Under the pieces are notes generated by a model. That model worked only from the letters and a program-made list of their open reading frames with translations, made no database searches and was not told the origin of the DNA. Position numbers and translations under genes: made by a program. Shown here piece by piece: positions 44,339-54,347 of a stretch of 64,000 nt of DNA; position 1 is the first letter of the stretch; each line of letters starts with the position of its first letter. Origin of the DNA: Stenomitos rutilans HA7619-LM2 (GTDB taxonomy: Bacteria; Cyanobacteriota; Cyanobacteriia; Leptolyngbyales; Leptolyngbyaceae). The stretch lies in NCBI GenBank assembly GCA_019358945.1, contig JAHHIE010000020.1, positions 1-64,000 on the forward strand, written 5' to 3'.

Positions 44339-45122
44339 CGATTCGTTCACGACCTAAATACACCTCAATAACTTTGGGATTTGACTGGACTTCCTGGACG
44401 GAGCCTTCGGTTAATTTCTCGCCCTGATGCAACACCACAATACGCTGGGCAATCTGCTTCACAAACTCCATGTCATGCTCAATTACCACAACGGCATGAT
44501 GGTTAGCAAGGGTTTTGATAATCTCACCCGTTTCATGGGTTTCATCAGGCGTCATCCCTGCGGTTGGCTCATCCAGCAATACCACAGTGGGATCTTGAGC
44601 CAACACCATGCCGATTTCAATCCATTGCTTTTGACCATGAGATAAGGAAGAGACTCTGCTAAACGCTTTGTCCAAAAGACCAATGCGCTCTAAGACCGTT
44701 TCAATTTTGGCTTTTTTAACGCTGGTAAGCTTGGCTTTGATGGATGAAAAGACGCTGTGAGATCCCTTTAAAGCCAACAAAATGTTATCAAAGACGGTCA
44801 GCTCGTTGTAAACGTTGGGATTCTGGAATTTGCGCCCAATGCCCATGTGCGCGATCGCGTGAGCACTGCGATTGGTAATATCTTGCCCCTGATAGTAAAC
44901 ATGCCCAGATGCCACTGGAGATTTGCCCACAATGGCGTCAAGCAGCGTACTTTTGCCAGCACCGTTTGGCCCAATGATGGTCACAATTTCTCGATCAGCA
45001 ACATCCAGGCTCACGCCCTTGATGGCCTGAAAGCCTGAGAAAACGACCTTGACATCTCTGACAGAGAGAATGGCTTCGAGGGGTTCTGCCCTGGATTCAT
45101 TGGCAGACACAAGTGTATCCAT
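44325..45122 (-). CDS. urtD: Urea ABC transporter ATP-binding protein UrtD
   Basis: 265 residues with Walker A GPNGAGKSTLLDAIVGK, GIGRKFQNPNVYNELTVFDN, signature LSHGQKQWIEIGMVLAQDP, and Walker B VVLLDEPTAGMTPDE, all in the LivG/UrtD pattern (LSHGQKQWLEI is the UrtD form). It couples to UrtE and the permeases UrtB and UrtC. It is separated from urtC by 99 bp and coupled to urtE by an overlap. Confidence 0.95.
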   Translation of the reverse strand: MDTLVSANESRAEPLEAILSVRDVKVVFSGFQAIKGVSLDVADREIVTIIGPNGAGKSTLLDAIVGKSPVASGHVYYQGQDITNRSAHAIAHMGIGRKFQNPNVYNELTVFDNILLALKGSHSVFSSIKAKLTSVKKAKIETVLERIGLLDKAFSRVSSLSHGQKQWIEIGMVLAQDPTVVLLDEPTAGMTPDETHETGEIIKTLANHHAVVVIEHDMEFVKQIAQRIVVLHQGEKLTEGSVQEVQSNPKVIEVYLGRERIDAAA

Positions 45123-45221
45123 AAACCTAGCCTTGTACGTTCAGTTTGTTACCGTAACCTAACATCCCCGGTCAATGCGTTCTGTGACCTAAGTAGCGAT
45201 TTGCATTGGGGATGAATTGGC

Positions 45222-46475
45222 TTATTTAACCCGTGAGCGCCCTTTTATCGGACGAGGAGTACCACTGGATGAGGGACGTACAGCTTTGAAGGCCATCAGC
45301 GATCGCCCAACCCACCGCGACCCCTGTTGAAGCGGCGTGACCCAATCAAACACCCGCGCCTGTACAAAGCCTGATGTCGAACTGGTGCTTGTGAGGGGAG
45401 CGGATTTCTCCTTGGCTACCGATTTGATCTGCTTTGGCAACAAACCCATCAACCCATCCGGTAGAAACAGCACTACGACCAGCAGAATAATACCAACGAT
45501 CAACTGCCAGTCTTGCGTAACGCGATCGACCGAGTTTTGCAACTGTCCCAGCAAAATGGCTGCAATTAGAGGGCCTACCAGCGTACCCCGTCCGCCTACC
45601 GCAACCCAAATCACCACCTGCGTCCCAAAGGCCACGCCCAAATAAACGGGTGAGATGAAGCGATTCAACGGCACAAACAAGCCACCTGCAATACCCGCAA
45701 TCCCAGCCGATAACGTCCAGACGAAGATCTTGAAGCTGGCAACATCGTACCCCAGGTAAGAAATGCGCTTTTCGTTCTCTTTAATGGAACGCAGGATCAA
45801 ACCGAAGTTTGATTGCGTTAACCACCAGCTTCCAGCCAGCACACAGGAAGCAAAGATCAAAATCATAAAGTACAGACCGATCGGCGGAATGACTAAACCA
45901 CCAAAGAGGGTGAGCTTAGAAACATCTGTAATGCCGTTTGTACCTCCGGTATAAGCCTGTTGGCTCACAAAAAACGTCGTCAGCGCTGAGGCGATCGCCA
46001 GGGTAATGATGGTGATGTAAACCCCACTGACCTTAGACCGAAAAATGAACCAGCCGATAATGTAAGCAAAAGCCGCTGGAAGCGCCACCATTGCGATCGC
46101 CGCAATGGGAAAGAACTGCAACGGCGCAATAAACCACGGCAACTCTTTCAACCCATTCCAAACCATAAAGTCTGGCAATGTGCCCCCATAGTTATTGGCA
46201 GTGGCAGAGAGATTTAACTTCAGGTAGTACGCCATCGCATACCCGCCCAGCGTGAAGAAAACGCCGTGAGCAAAGCTGAGAATGCCCGTGAAGCCCCAGA
46301 CCAAATCTAGCGAAATCGCCAGTACGCCAAATAGGAGTAACTTCGCCATCAAGTTGGCTTGAAACTCGCCCGCGACAAACGGCAGAATGGCGAGAATCAA
46401 AAAACCAATGCCCCCGATCGCCAGTAGCTTAACTGGCACGGTTGATTGCCGCAGCCGACCCATTACCTCTGTCAC
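45222..46475 (-). CDS. urtC: Urea ABC transporter permease UrtC
   Basis: 417 residues, about ten membrane spans, LivM-type: SLDLVWGFTGILSFAHGVFF and VLLGNxxEKRISYLGYD-like coupling region (here SIKENEKRISYLGYDVASFK) and WVAVGGRGTLVGPLIAAI. The C-terminal Ser/Thr-rich and basic extension after residue 360 is non-conserved. The GTG start has GGGAG eight bases upstream. It is 27 bp after urtB and forms the channel with UrtB. Confidence 0.94.
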   Translation of the reverse strand: MTEVMGRLRQSTVPVKLLAIGGIGFLILAILPFVAGEFQANLMAKLLLFGVLAISLDLVWGFTGILSFAHGVFFTLGGYAMAYYLKLNLSATANNYGGTLPDFMVWNGLKELPWFIAPLQFFPIAAIAMVALPAAFAYIIGWFIFRSKVSGVYITIITLAIASALTTFFVSQQAYTGGTNGITDVSKLTLFGGLVIPPIGLYFMILIFASCVLAGSWWLTQSNFGLILRSIKENEKRISYLGYDVASFKIFVWTLSAGIAGIAGGLFVPLNRFISPVYLGVAFGTQVVIWVAVGGRGTLVGPLIAAILLGQLQNSVDRVTQDWQLIVGIILLVVVLFLPDGLMGLLPKQIKSVAKEKSAPLTSTSSTSGFVQARVFDWVTPLQQGSRWVGRSLMAFKAVRPSSSGTPRPIKGRSRVK

Positions 46476-46502
46476 GTTGAAATCTCCCTACATTGATAAT
46501 CT

Positions 46503-47450
46503 CTAAGCTCGCTTCTGCACCGTAAACAGACCTTCAGGACGGTAGCGAATCAGCACAATCACCGAAAAGAGCACAATCACTCGTGCTACAGGGTCGTTCA
46601 GCAAATAAGCGATCGCTGAGTTCGCTTCCCCAATCAGCAATGAACCTGCGAGTACACCGATTAATTTGTCTACACCACCCGTTACCACCGTCATCCAGGC
46701 ATCCACCAGGTAATCTTGTCCCATCGGCGGTGCAACACTCTTGAGGGATGAAATGACCGACCCTGCAATGCCTGCCAGACCACAACCATAGGCAAATGTC
46801 ACCATATCCACCAGGCTCGTGTTGACACCCAGGCAACGGGTCATCTCACGGTTCTGTGTGACGGCACGAATTTGACGACCCAGGGATGTTTTATAGAGCA
46901 AGAAGGCCGTCAATCCCAACAGAACCAGTGCGACAAAAATGATAAAGAGTCGGTAGTAGGAAATTTCAACTGACTGGCCGCCCGCCTTGAAAAGTGACAG
47001 GTTGCCCTTAATATACGGTGGCGCTTTCACATACTTGAGTTGCGCCGTAAAGATGAGTTTGACAATGCCTTGCAGCACAATGCTGAGTCCCCACGTTGCC
47101 AGCAGCGTCTCCAGCGGTCGCCCGTAGAGCTTGCGGATGATGGTCAGCTCCACGATCGCGCCAATGATGGCTGTCAGCAAAAACGCGAAGGGAATGGTGA
47201 GCAACAAATCCATCTTGAAGTTTTTCTGAAGCACAAACGTGGTGTAAGCGCCCAACATAATGAATTCACCATGCGCCAGATTGATGATGCGCATGACTCC
47301 AAAGGTGATAGCCAACCCCAAACCCGTGAGCAGCAAAATACCGACAATGCCAATACCATTCAAAAGCTGATTGGCAAAGGCGATCGGGTCAATGCTTTTG
47401 GCAGGTGGAGATGACTGTGCCAGGTATACCAGAGACGAAACAAAATCCAT
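46503..47450 (-). CDS. urtB: Urea ABC transporter permease UrtB
   Basis: 315 residues, about eight membrane spans, LivH-type: TFGVMRIINLAHGEFIMLGA near the N-terminus, AVTQNREMTRCLGVNTSLVD coupling loop, and GQDYLVDAWMTVVTGGVDKL near the C-terminus. It pairs with UrtC. The gap to urtA is 145 bp and contains a short tandem repeat. Confidence 0.94.
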   Translation of the reverse strand: MDFVSSLVYLAQSSPPAKSIDPIAFANQLLNGIGIVGILLLTGLGLAITFGVMRIINLAHGEFIMLGAYTTFVLQKNFKMDLLLTIPFAFLLTAIIGAIVELTIIRKLYGRPLETLLATWGLSIVLQGIVKLIFTAQLKYVKAPPYIKGNLSLFKAGGQSVEISYYRLFIIFVALVLLGLTAFLLYKTSLGRQIRAVTQNREMTRCLGVNTSLVDMVTFAYGCGLAGIAGSVISSLKSVAPPMGQDYLVDAWMTVVTGGVDKLIGVLAGSLLIGEANSAIAYLLNDPVARVIVLFSVIVLIRYRPEGLFTVQKRA

Positions 47451-47481
47451 GACCCCCTACTTCGCCAAAACGGCATCTATA

Positions 47482-47540
47482 CCATCAGTCTCAGTAACAT
47501 CAGTCTCAGTAACATCAGTCCCAGCAAGACTCAGTCCCAG
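47482..47540. repeat. Short tandem repeat between urtA and urtB
   Basis: About four imperfect units of CATCAGTCTCAGTAA (for example at 47487 and 47502). It may help RNA stability or processing between urtA and the rest of the operon, which often needs less product than the binding protein. Confidence 0.55.
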
Positions 47541-47595
47541 TCAAAGAAGCCCGACCAGAGGCGATCCCATCTAGTCAGGCACAAACTTAACCGTG

Positions 47596-48996
47596 CTAAG
47601 CCTGCTTCAGAAACTCAGCTGGAATGTCTTTCTTGGTTTCCACAGTGGGGTTGCTGCGATCGTCCGGTGTCTTATGCTTGCACAGACGACCCTTGTAGAG
47701 CGCCTGACTCCAGGGAATTGGCTTCACCGCTGCTTTCGTTGCAAAGACGATTTCTGCTTGTCCGTCAGACTTCCACTTACCAATGCGGGAGTACAAATAG
47801 GTGTGGTAGTTGTCTGGATCCACTTTCACCGTACCCTGTGGTGCCTTAAACTCTTGTCCACGAGTCGCTTCACGCAGGTTGGCAGTGGTCAGTTCCTTAC
47901 CTTCACCCATCGCTTTCTCCATCGCTTGCGCCATGAAAAATGTCTGAAGATAAGCCGCTTCCATCACACCGTTGGTCACACGGTCTTGCCCAAATTTTGC
48001 TTTGAACTGTTCCACAAACGCTTTGTTTTCAGGCGTCTCAACCGACTGGAAATAATTAAAGCTGGTGTAGTGCCCTTCGGCGAACTCAGAACCCATCGCC
48101 AAAATTTCTTCTTCTGTGGTGGGGTACGCCATGATGGGCGTGTCTGCCGACGTCAAACCCGCATCTTTGTACTGCTTGTAAAAGGCAGGAATACTGTCAC
48201 CTACCAGATTGCTCAACACAAAATCGGGCTTTGCCTGCTTGATCTTGTTGATGATGGTGATGAATTCGGTGGTGCCCAGTGCGGCGTATTCGTCACCGAC
48301 TACTTCGCCGCCAGCTTTCACCAGTTCTGCCTTGGCGATCCGATTACTTTCTTTAGGGTAGATGTAGTCAGAACCGATAAAGAAGCCTTTTTTCCCAAAG
48401 TTCTTAGCGCAGTATGGAATGGAGTCTGTGATCTGCTGGTTTGGTGCAGCACCCGTGTAGATGACGTTGGAGCTACACTCGTTGCCTTCGTAATACACCG
48501 GGTAGTACAGCATTTTGTCTTTCTCTTCAAAGACAGGCAGCACAGACTTGCGGCTGGCAGAAGTGTAGCAGCCCAAAACGCAAACTACTTTGTCTTCATC
48601 GATCAAGCGCTTGGACATCTGGTTGTACAAGTCCCAGTTGGAGTCTGGGTTTACAACCACCATGTCAAGCTTTTTGCCTTTAATGCCCTGCTTGCCAGCC
48701 CAAGGGCCTTTGCCTTCATTGATTTGCTCGATCGCCAGGAAGGTCGCGTCTTGCAGAGACTTCTCTACAATGGCGATCGACCCTGTGGTGGAGTACATCA
48801 CCCCAACCTTGATGCCGTCACCGGATGCGGTCGATGCTACTGGGCTAGCACCCGGTGAAGCAGAGGTTTCAGCCGTTGGAGCGCCGCCACTCGAACAGGC
48901 AGCGACGATACTAGAGCCAAGTGCAAGCGAACCATACTGGATAAACCGGCGACGATTCATACCACCCAGTATGAACAGGGGCTGACGCGACTTCAT
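47596..48996 (-). CDS. urtA: Urea ABC transporter substrate-binding protein UrtA
   Basis: 466 residues. It begins with a short prelude and a Tat/lipoprotein signal, NRRRFIQYGSLALGSSIVAA followed by Cys (lipobox VAAC). The mature protein is a LivJ-type binding protein: GIKVGVMYSTTGSIAIVEKS, VVVNPDSNWDLYNQMSKRLI, CYTSASRKSVLPVFEEKDK and YYVGQQ-like hinge segments. Its closeness to cyanobacterial UrtA and the ureG neighbour support urea rather than branched-chain amino acids. The ATG at 48996 has AAGGAG nine bases upstream and was preferred to 49035. The gene lies behind an NtcA promoter (49122-49163). Confidence 0.94.
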   Translation of the reverse strand: MKSRQPLFILGGMNRRRFIQYGSLALGSSIVAACSSGGAPTAETSASPGASPVASTASGDGIKVGVMYSTTGSIAIVEKSLQDATFLAIEQINEGKGPWAGKQGIKGKKLDMVVVNPDSNWDLYNQMSKRLIDEDKVVCVLGCYTSASRKSVLPVFEEKDKMLYYPVYYEGNECSSNVIYTGAAPNQQITDSIPYCAKNFGKKGFFIGSDYIYPKESNRIAKAELVKAGGEVVGDEYAALGTTEFITIINKIKQAKPDFVLSNLVGDSIPAFYKQYKDAGLTSADTPIMAYPTTEEEILAMGSEFAEGHYTSFNYFQSVETPENKAFVEQFKAKFGQDRVTNGVMEAAYLQTFFMAQAMEKAMGEGKELTTANLREATRGQEFKAPQGTVKVDPDNYHTYLYSRIGKWKSDGQAEIVFATKAAVKPIPWSQALYKGRLCKHKTPDDRSNPTVETKKDIPAEFLKQA

Positions 48997-49121
48997 GAAG
49001 CAATTCTCCTTACCGTTTAAAGCACTTATCTGCACAAGCTAAGGAAGCAAAGACAACATCGGCGCTCGTCAGCCGTTGTTAATTCGTTCCGCGTATAGAT
49101 GGAGTGCTGCAATACTGTGTG

Positions 49122-49163
49122 ATATTAGAGTTACGACTGCATGGTATTTGTATTGGATTATAC
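49122..49163 (-). promoter_or_regulatory. NtcA-activated promoter of the urt operon
   Basis: On the minus strand, GTATAATCCAATAC (49163-49150) is a perfect GTA-N8-TAC NtcA site, followed after exactly 22 bp by the -10 box TAATAT (49127-49122). This is the canonical NtcA class II arrangement. It predicts induction of urea uptake by 2-oxoglutarate under nitrogen limitation. Confidence 0.88.
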
Positions 49164-49187
49164 AAACTGTGGTCGTGGACTCACAAT

Positions 49188-49793
49188 TCATCTGCAGGGC
49201 GGTAAATTGGCAACCAGAAAGTCAATCACGATCGGTAGCCCGTCCTGAGTTTTAAGATTAGAAAACACAAAAGGCTTGGCACCCCGCATTTTTCTCGCAT
49301 CTCGATCCATCACGTCTAGATCGGCACCCACATAAGGAGCTAGATCAATCTTATTGATGATTAAAAGATCAGACTTTGTAATACCCGGCCCACCTTTACG
49401 GGGAATTTTGTCGCCGCCCGCTACATCAATAACGTAAATGGTGAGATCGACTAATTCGGGGCTGAACGTGGCTGCCAGGTTGTCTCCCCCACTTTCGACA
49501 AACACCAGATCGAGATTGAGAAAGTGTTGCTCCAATTCTTCGATCGCCGCCAGGTTCATCGACGCATCCTCCCGAATCGCAGTATGAGGACAGCCACCCG
49601 TTTCCACACCACGAATGCGATCGCCCTCCAACGCCTGACTCCGCACCAAAAACTGCGCGTCTTCCTGGGTATAAATATCATTGGTGACGACGGCTAAATG
49701 GTAGCGATCGCGCATCGTTTTGCACAATGCCTCCACCAGCGCTGTTTTACCAGACCCGACTGGCCCTGCCACTCCCACTCGAAATGCGCTCAT
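49188..49793 (-). CDS. ureG: Urease accessory GTPase UreG
   Basis: 201 residues. P-loop [18 protein letters not shown], then [15 protein letters not shown], the metal-binding [19 protein letters not shown] (Cys-Pro-His), and [16 protein letters not shown] and NKIDLAP, all invariant in UreG. It delivers Ni2+ to urease with GTP hydrolysis. No other urease gene is in the window. It lies upstream of urtA on the same strand, separated by the urt promoter, so urea uptake and urease maturation are physically linked. Confidence 0.97.
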   Translation of the reverse strand: MSAFRVGVAGPVGSGKTALVEALCKTMRDRYHLAVVTNDIYTQEDAQFLVRSQALEGDRIRGVETGGCPHTAIREDASMNLAAIEELEQHFLNLDLVFVESGGDNLAATFSPELVDLTIYVIDVAGGDKIPRKGGPGITKSDLLIINKIDLAPYVGADLDVMDRDARKMRGAKPFVFSNLKTQDGLPIVIDFLVANLPPCR

Positions 49794-49824
49794 AGGATTT
49801 CACGACCTGTAACGTTCTGCTTTC

Positions 49825-50889
49825 TTAACTAGCTCTAGCAATCTGCGCAGTGTAAATATCTTTGAGAATGGCTGGCAAATCGTACTGATATTGCCAGTTG
49901 GGATAGTGCGACTGGAACTTCCGTACATCGGAAATATACCAGATGTGATCGCCAGAGCGGTTGTCTTCCGCATAGGTGTATTGCAGCTTTTTGCCAGACA
50001 TCGCTTCACAAATGGCGATCGCTTCTAGCATGGAACAATTGCTATGGCGCGCCCCCCCAATGTTGTACACTTCTCCACAGCGAGGATTTTGGTAGAAGTG
50101 GTAGAAAGCATTGACTAAATCATTGCTGTGAATGTTGTCTCTAACCTGTTTGCCCTTGTAGCCAAAGATGGTGTACGGTTCCGACGCGATCGTGCATTTC
50201 ATTAAGTACGCGAGAAAGCCGTGTAACTTGGCTCCTGAGTGGGAAGGCCCGGTAAGACAACCGCCTCGGAAGCTAGCCGTCTTCATGTCAAAGTAGCGCC
50301 CATACTCTTGCACCAACACATCTGCTGCCACTTTCGACGCACCAAAAAGCGAGTGTTTAGACTGGTCGATCGACATAGATTCGTCGATACCAATCCAATA
50401 GGGATGATCGGTAGCAATTTCCCAACGGGACTCTTGTTCTGCTAATGGCAACAGGTTTGGCGTGTCGCCATACACTTTGTTGGTAGAAGTAAAGATAAAT
50501 ACTGCATCAGGGCAGTGCTGCCTCGTGGCTTCTAACAGCACCAGCGTACCATTTGCATTCACGGTAAAATCCATATGCGGATCGCTAGCAGCCCAATCAT
50601 GGGACGGCTGTGCAGCCGTATGGATGATCAGGTCGATCACGCCAGCATGGTCTTTAAAGATGGCTTCGATTGCATCACGATCGCGAATGTCCAGGTCGTA
50701 GTGATGATACTGGTCGCCATACTTGTCTTTGAGGACGTTACGATTCCACTGCGTTGAAGCCGCTTGCCCAAAAAAGTAAGCACGCAAATCATTATCAATG
50801 CCAATCACATGGAACCCCAAGCGTGCAAAGAAATGCACCGACTCAGACCCAATTAATCCAGCAGAACCCGTAACTAAGACTGTAGGCAT
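49825..50889 (-). CDS. NAD-dependent nucleotide-sugar epimerase (CDP-paratose 2-epimerase-like)
   Basis: 354 residues of the extended SDR family. NAD-binding GSAGLIGSE follows [17 protein letters not shown] gives the active-site region, and the usual YxxxK is [11 protein letters not shown], so Tyr is replaced by Phe. This Phe form occurs in a recurring bacterial subgroup as I recall it, so it is not necessarily inactive. Substrate-binding [20 protein letters not shown] is typical. The ATG at 50889 (MPTVLVTG) was chosen over 50916. It heads a cluster of sugar genes on this strand; the sugar is unknown. Confidence 0.85.
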   Translation of the reverse strand: MPTVLVTGSAGLIGSESVHFFARLGFHVIGIDNDLRAYFFGQAASTQWNRNVLKDKYGDQYHHYDLDIRDRDAIEAIFKDHAGVIDLIIHTAAQPSHDWAASDPHMDFTVNANGTLVLLEATRQHCPDAVFIFTSTNKVYGDTPNLLPLAEQESRWEIATDHPYWIGIDESMSIDQSKHSLFGASKVAADVLVQEYGRYFDMKTASFRGGCLTGPSHSGAKLHGFLAYLMKCTIASEPYTIFGYKGKQVRDNIHSNDLVNAFYHFYQNPRCGEVYNIGGARHSNCSMLEAIAICEAMSGKKLQYTYAEDNRSGDHIWYISDVRKFQSHYPNWQYQYDLPAILKDIYTAQIARAS

Positions 50890-50956
50890 ACCTGAACACT
50901 CTTTATCAATACTCAATGCAAAGTATCAATACCTTACAATTAAACCGTTAAAATCT

Positions 50957-53227
50957 CTACGACGTTTCAGGTAGAGTCTTCGTGTGAGGCTCTATAACCG
51001 CGATCGTGTCAGTAAAAGATGCCTGCATGATCCGTCTTAAAGTTTGGCTAATACTAAGTAGGCAAACAACCGCGACCCCTGACAGAAAAAGATTGGGAGC
51101 CGTCAGAAGATATCCTTGCATACTCCAGGAGGGTGCGAGTACCCAATTGATGACAAACCAGAGAGCTTGAAGCGCAAGTACAGCGTACACCAGCAGTTGA
51201 GGCAATCGAGTTATCACACCAGCTAACCCAATGAATAAGAGGATCACCGTGGCATAGGAGCCTTGATGAAGAATCGTCGTAGCAGGCCCAAACATGACCA
51301 GAACCCAAAACAAAAGGCTAAAAACACTCACTCCCAAGACAAGAGAGATAGGTTTAATTTGTGGCGACAGCTTGGTTCGTTTCAGTAATAAGATGGCGCA
51401 CCAAAGAAACCACCCAAGATTCAAAAGACCAAGGCTTCTGGTGAGATGAAAAAACTCTTTCTCACGAGTTAATTTGGGAGACAGCATCCCTGTCTCTGGA
51501 CTAGCGGCAAGTATCTTTAAATTCTCCCACTTGTTATTAGCAATCTGAGCCAAGCTCAAGCGGTTATAAGAGTCTTTAATAGCCTGTATGGTTGAACGAG
51601 AATCGATTTGAACCACGCCTGCAATGTGCCATTTTGCTAAACGATTGCCAGGTGGCTCATAAAATTTCTGATAGGCTGACCACGGTGCAAGCAACAGGCC
51701 AAAGACTAAACAGCCAAGCACGATCTGGTGCCTCTTTGGGAAAGAGCGTGGCCTGATCAGCATGAGCACGATCGCGGGCAAGGTAAACACTACCCCTCCG
51801 TGCGATAACATCCCCAACGCCGCACTACCCGCTGCTAGCCCACACTCAAGGGTTGAGGGACGACGCGACTCCAATACTGACGAGAGCAACAGCGTGAAGG
51901 CAAGGACAACGAACGCGGCGGCTAGTAATTTGGGCCAAACGTAGACACTATTGAAGAAAAAGAAACCGGAGCCGATCGAAAACGCCAGCGTTAGAGCGAT
52001 CTGCCATCCTGAAAAAGTCAAGCGGCGGCACAGTGCCCACATCGTCGCAACCCAGGAGCATTGCGCGATCGTGCTCAGGATTTGGTAATGTAGCCCTCTT
52101 GCCCCACTTAAAAATGAGAGGGGGCGCTGTACCAGCATGATGCCTGTTTGCAGCGGTGGGCGATCGCTGCTCAGCCATTCACCCAGCAAGGGGCGAGGAT
52201 CTTTACCGTCATAGAGGCGATCGGCAAAGAGTTTGGGCAACACGTTGTCTGGAGGAAAGCCATCAAAAAAGCGAACTTGAGCCACCATTTCTGGTACGAC
52301 ACCCAGATTGATTGTGTAGAGGATGGCGGTATACCCCAGACCTACCAGCAGCATTAATAAGAGAGGCCATGCAAGATCTGGAGTGGCAAGAAACAAGTGC
52401 ATCTTTCGTTGACGACCCCAGGCGATGCCTACAACGGTTGCCAAAAGTATACAAACGCTAAGGCCTGTACCGAGATTGGCGTTGAGCAGGTAAACCCAGA
52501 ACGTTGCATAGCCAATCAGCGCATTGATCGCCATTGCCAGGATGACGGTTAACGCAGGGTGAAGCGTGCCACGTTGCACCAGGACTTTAGCAAGCAGCAA
52601 CCCTGGGGTAAGAAACAGAGCAAAGTAAAGCAAATAGAGGGGCACTAACCCGATCGCCGACCATTGCCGACCCAGGAAACTCAGAAAGCTCACCTGCAAC
52701 GGCGAACTCACGCCCAGCCAGCCTTGAGCCTTTTGGCTACCGTCAATAGCAATGACCTTGATTAGTTGGTTGCGCCAGTCCAGCGGCAACACCCAGTACA
52801 ATTCTTGCCATCGCTGACCTAAAGGCGGTAGACGCAAGTCACGCTGTTCTCTGGTCGAGATGCGCTCAATCAGTAGCCTATTGCCGTCCGTAGAGGGTTC
52901 GCCTGAAACAAAGAGACTCAACAACAGCGGTGCTGGAAAAGAGGGTGACATGAGTTGACCTGTCTGTCGATCGCCCTGAGTCCACGAACCCCAAAGAACA
53001 ATCCCTTCACCTCGTTTTTTCAGCGTTTGAACCGTACTTTTTCTGACCTCAGGACTGCCATTCAAGGCAAACTGGCCTGTGACGACATACCCAGATCGGC
53101 TCGGTGCTAGGACACGATCGCTCCCACAGATGACGGTCAGCGTTACACCAACCAGCACAACGCCCAGGCACACTAGCCCCAAAGCTCTTATCAGGAGTGG
53201 ATGGCATCGAAGCATTTGAATCGGCAT
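50957..53227 (-). CDS. Large polytopic membrane protein of a surface-glycan cluster
   Basis: 756 residues. One N-terminal membrane span, an extracytoplasmic soluble part (about 50-190) and about eleven further spans. I recognise no conserved active site, but the topology resembles GT-C transferases or O-antigen ligase-like proteins. It is placed between two nucleotide-sugar epimerase genes on the same strand. The ATG at 53227 was used because a longer open frame up to 53320 overlaps the previous gene. Confidence 0.75.
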   Translation of the reverse strand: MPIQMLRCHPLLIRALGLVCLGVVLVGVTLTVICGSDRVLAPSRSGYVVTGQFALNGSPEVRKSTVQTLKKRGEGIVLWGSWTQGDRQTGQLMSPSFPAPLLLSLFVSGEPSTDGNRLLIERISTREQRDLRLPPLGQRWQELYWVLPLDWRNQLIKVIAIDGSQKAQGWLGVSSPLQVSFLSFLGRQWSAIGLVPLYLLYFALFLTPGLLLAKVLVQRGTLHPALTVILAMAINALIGYATFWVYLLNANLGTGLSVCILLATVVGIAWGRQRKMHLFLATPDLAWPLLLMLLVGLGYTAILYTINLGVVPEMVAQVRFFDGFPPDNVLPKLFADRLYDGKDPRPLLGEWLSSDRPPLQTGIMLVQRPLSFLSGARGLHYQILSTIAQCSWVATMWALCRRLTFSGWQIALTLAFSIGSGFFFFNSVYVWPKLLAAAFVVLAFTLLLSSVLESRRPSTLECGLAAGSAALGMLSHGGVVFTLPAIVLMLIRPRSFPKRHQIVLGCLVFGLLLAPWSAYQKFYEPPGNRLAKWHIAGVVQIDSRSTIQAIKDSYNRLSLAQIANNKWENLKILAASPETGMLSPKLTREKEFFHLTRSLGLLNLGWFLWCAILLLKRTKLSPQIKPISLVLGVSVFSLLFWVLVMFGPATTILHQGSYATVILLFIGLAGVITRLPQLLVYAVLALQALWFVINWVLAPSWSMQGYLLTAPNLFLSGVAVVCLLSISQTLRRIMQASFTDTIAVIEPHTKTLPETS

Positions 53228-53279
53228 ACGACCCTGCGAGTTCCTTAACGTCACGCTGAATTCGTTGCCGCAACCTTCG

Positions 53280-54347
53280 TCACCCCAGGACGGAGCGTAA
53301 AATCGCTTCGTTGTCAGCAATCCAGTGATAAATCGATCGGAGCGTTTCCTCTGGAGTCAGCTTCGGCTGCCAGCCTGTTTGCTGGATCACCTTCTGCGAA
53401 TCGGTAATAAAAAGGGGCACATCACCGGGACGGTCTTCAAGGACAGACTGGATCGAAATCGTTTTTCCGGTAATCGCTTCGCAAAGCTGCGTCGTTTCAA
53501 CCAGTGATAGACTACTGTTCGTGCCCCCACCCACATTGAACACTTCACCATCCAGAGCCGAAAAATGCGCTAACTGATACTCCACTAAACGGAGCAAATC
53601 ATCAATGTGCAGCAGATCCCTTACCTGTTTGCCTGTGCCGCCAAAGCCGATATAGCTTAGCGCTTTTCCAAAATAATGCGCTGCCATCCAGAGGGTAAAC
53701 ACCCCTTGATCCACCTTTCCCATCTGCCACGGCCCAGTGAGAACGCCACAGCGGTTGACGATCGCAGGCATAGCGTATGCGTCCTGATACTCCGTGATCA
53801 GCAGTTCGGACGCTAGCTTGGTCGCACCGTAGAGCGATCGGGCACCGTCCAGACCAAAAGTTTCGGCAATGCCATTGGGCGAAACACCTGCTAATGCCTG
53901 CTCCGGAGTTAGCTCAAAGCGAGTGGCACCTTCTTTCAAGGTCAGCGACTTCAGCGCCTGAATGGGATAAACCCGGCTGGTCGAGAGAAATAGCACCCGT
54001 GCCTGCGCCTGCCGTGCCAGTTCCAGAATGTTGATCGTCCCAATGAGGTTGGTTTGCAGGACGTATTGCGGCGAACTGAACCCGGCTAATACTGACGGTT
54101 CGGCTGAACAATCGATGATGGTCTGCACTGGAAATGCACTCGGCTCTAAGTCAGAAGGCGATCGCACATCGCCATGCACAAACGCAATATCCAGCTCTTT
54201 CAAACGCGATAGATTCAGCTCGGAGCCGCGTCGCCGTAAATTATCGAGGCAGGTAATGTTCCAATCGGGATGGTATTGCTTTAGCCCGATCGCCAAAGCA
54301 CTGCCTACAAACCCGGCACCACCCAAAATCAACACATGCTCAGGCAT
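53280..54347 (-). CDS. NAD-dependent epimerase/dehydratase (nucleotide-sugar)
   Basis: 355 residues, extended SDR. NAD site LILGGAGFVGSALA, then FLSTSRVYP, active-site SLYGATKLASELLITEY (YxxxK intact), and VRDLLHIDDLLRLVEYQ. The overall pattern is CDP-paratose/UDP-glucose epimerase-like. It overlaps the GT2 gene by 8 bases. With the epimerase at 49825 it probably makes an unusual sugar for a surface polymer. Confidence 0.87.
   Translation of the reverse strand: MPEHVLILGGAGFVGSALAIGLKQYHPDWNITCLDNLRRRGSELNLSRLKELDIAFVHGDVRSPSDLEPSAFPVQTIIDCSAEPSVLAGFSSPQYVLQTNLIGTINILELARQAQARVLFLSTSRVYPIQALKSLTLKEGATRFELTPEQALAGVSPNGIAETFGLDGARSLYGATKLASELLITEYQDAYAMPAIVNRCGVLTGPWQMGKVDQGVFTLWMAAHYFGKALSYIGFGGTGKQVRDLLHIDDLLRLVEYQLAHFSALDGEVFNVGGGTNSSLSLVETTQLCEAITGKTISIQSVLEDRPGDVPLFITDSQKVIQQTGWQPKLTPEETLRSIYHWIADNEAILRSVLG

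Noticed and set aside
47482..47540. CRISPR-like repeat
   Set aside because: Units are about 15 bp, adjacent and without spacers; no cas genes nearby.
47593..48858. 421-codon plus-strand frame opposite urtA
   Set aside because: urtA is certain from its motifs; the antisense frame is rich in Phe/Val/Cys/His as expected for a shadow.
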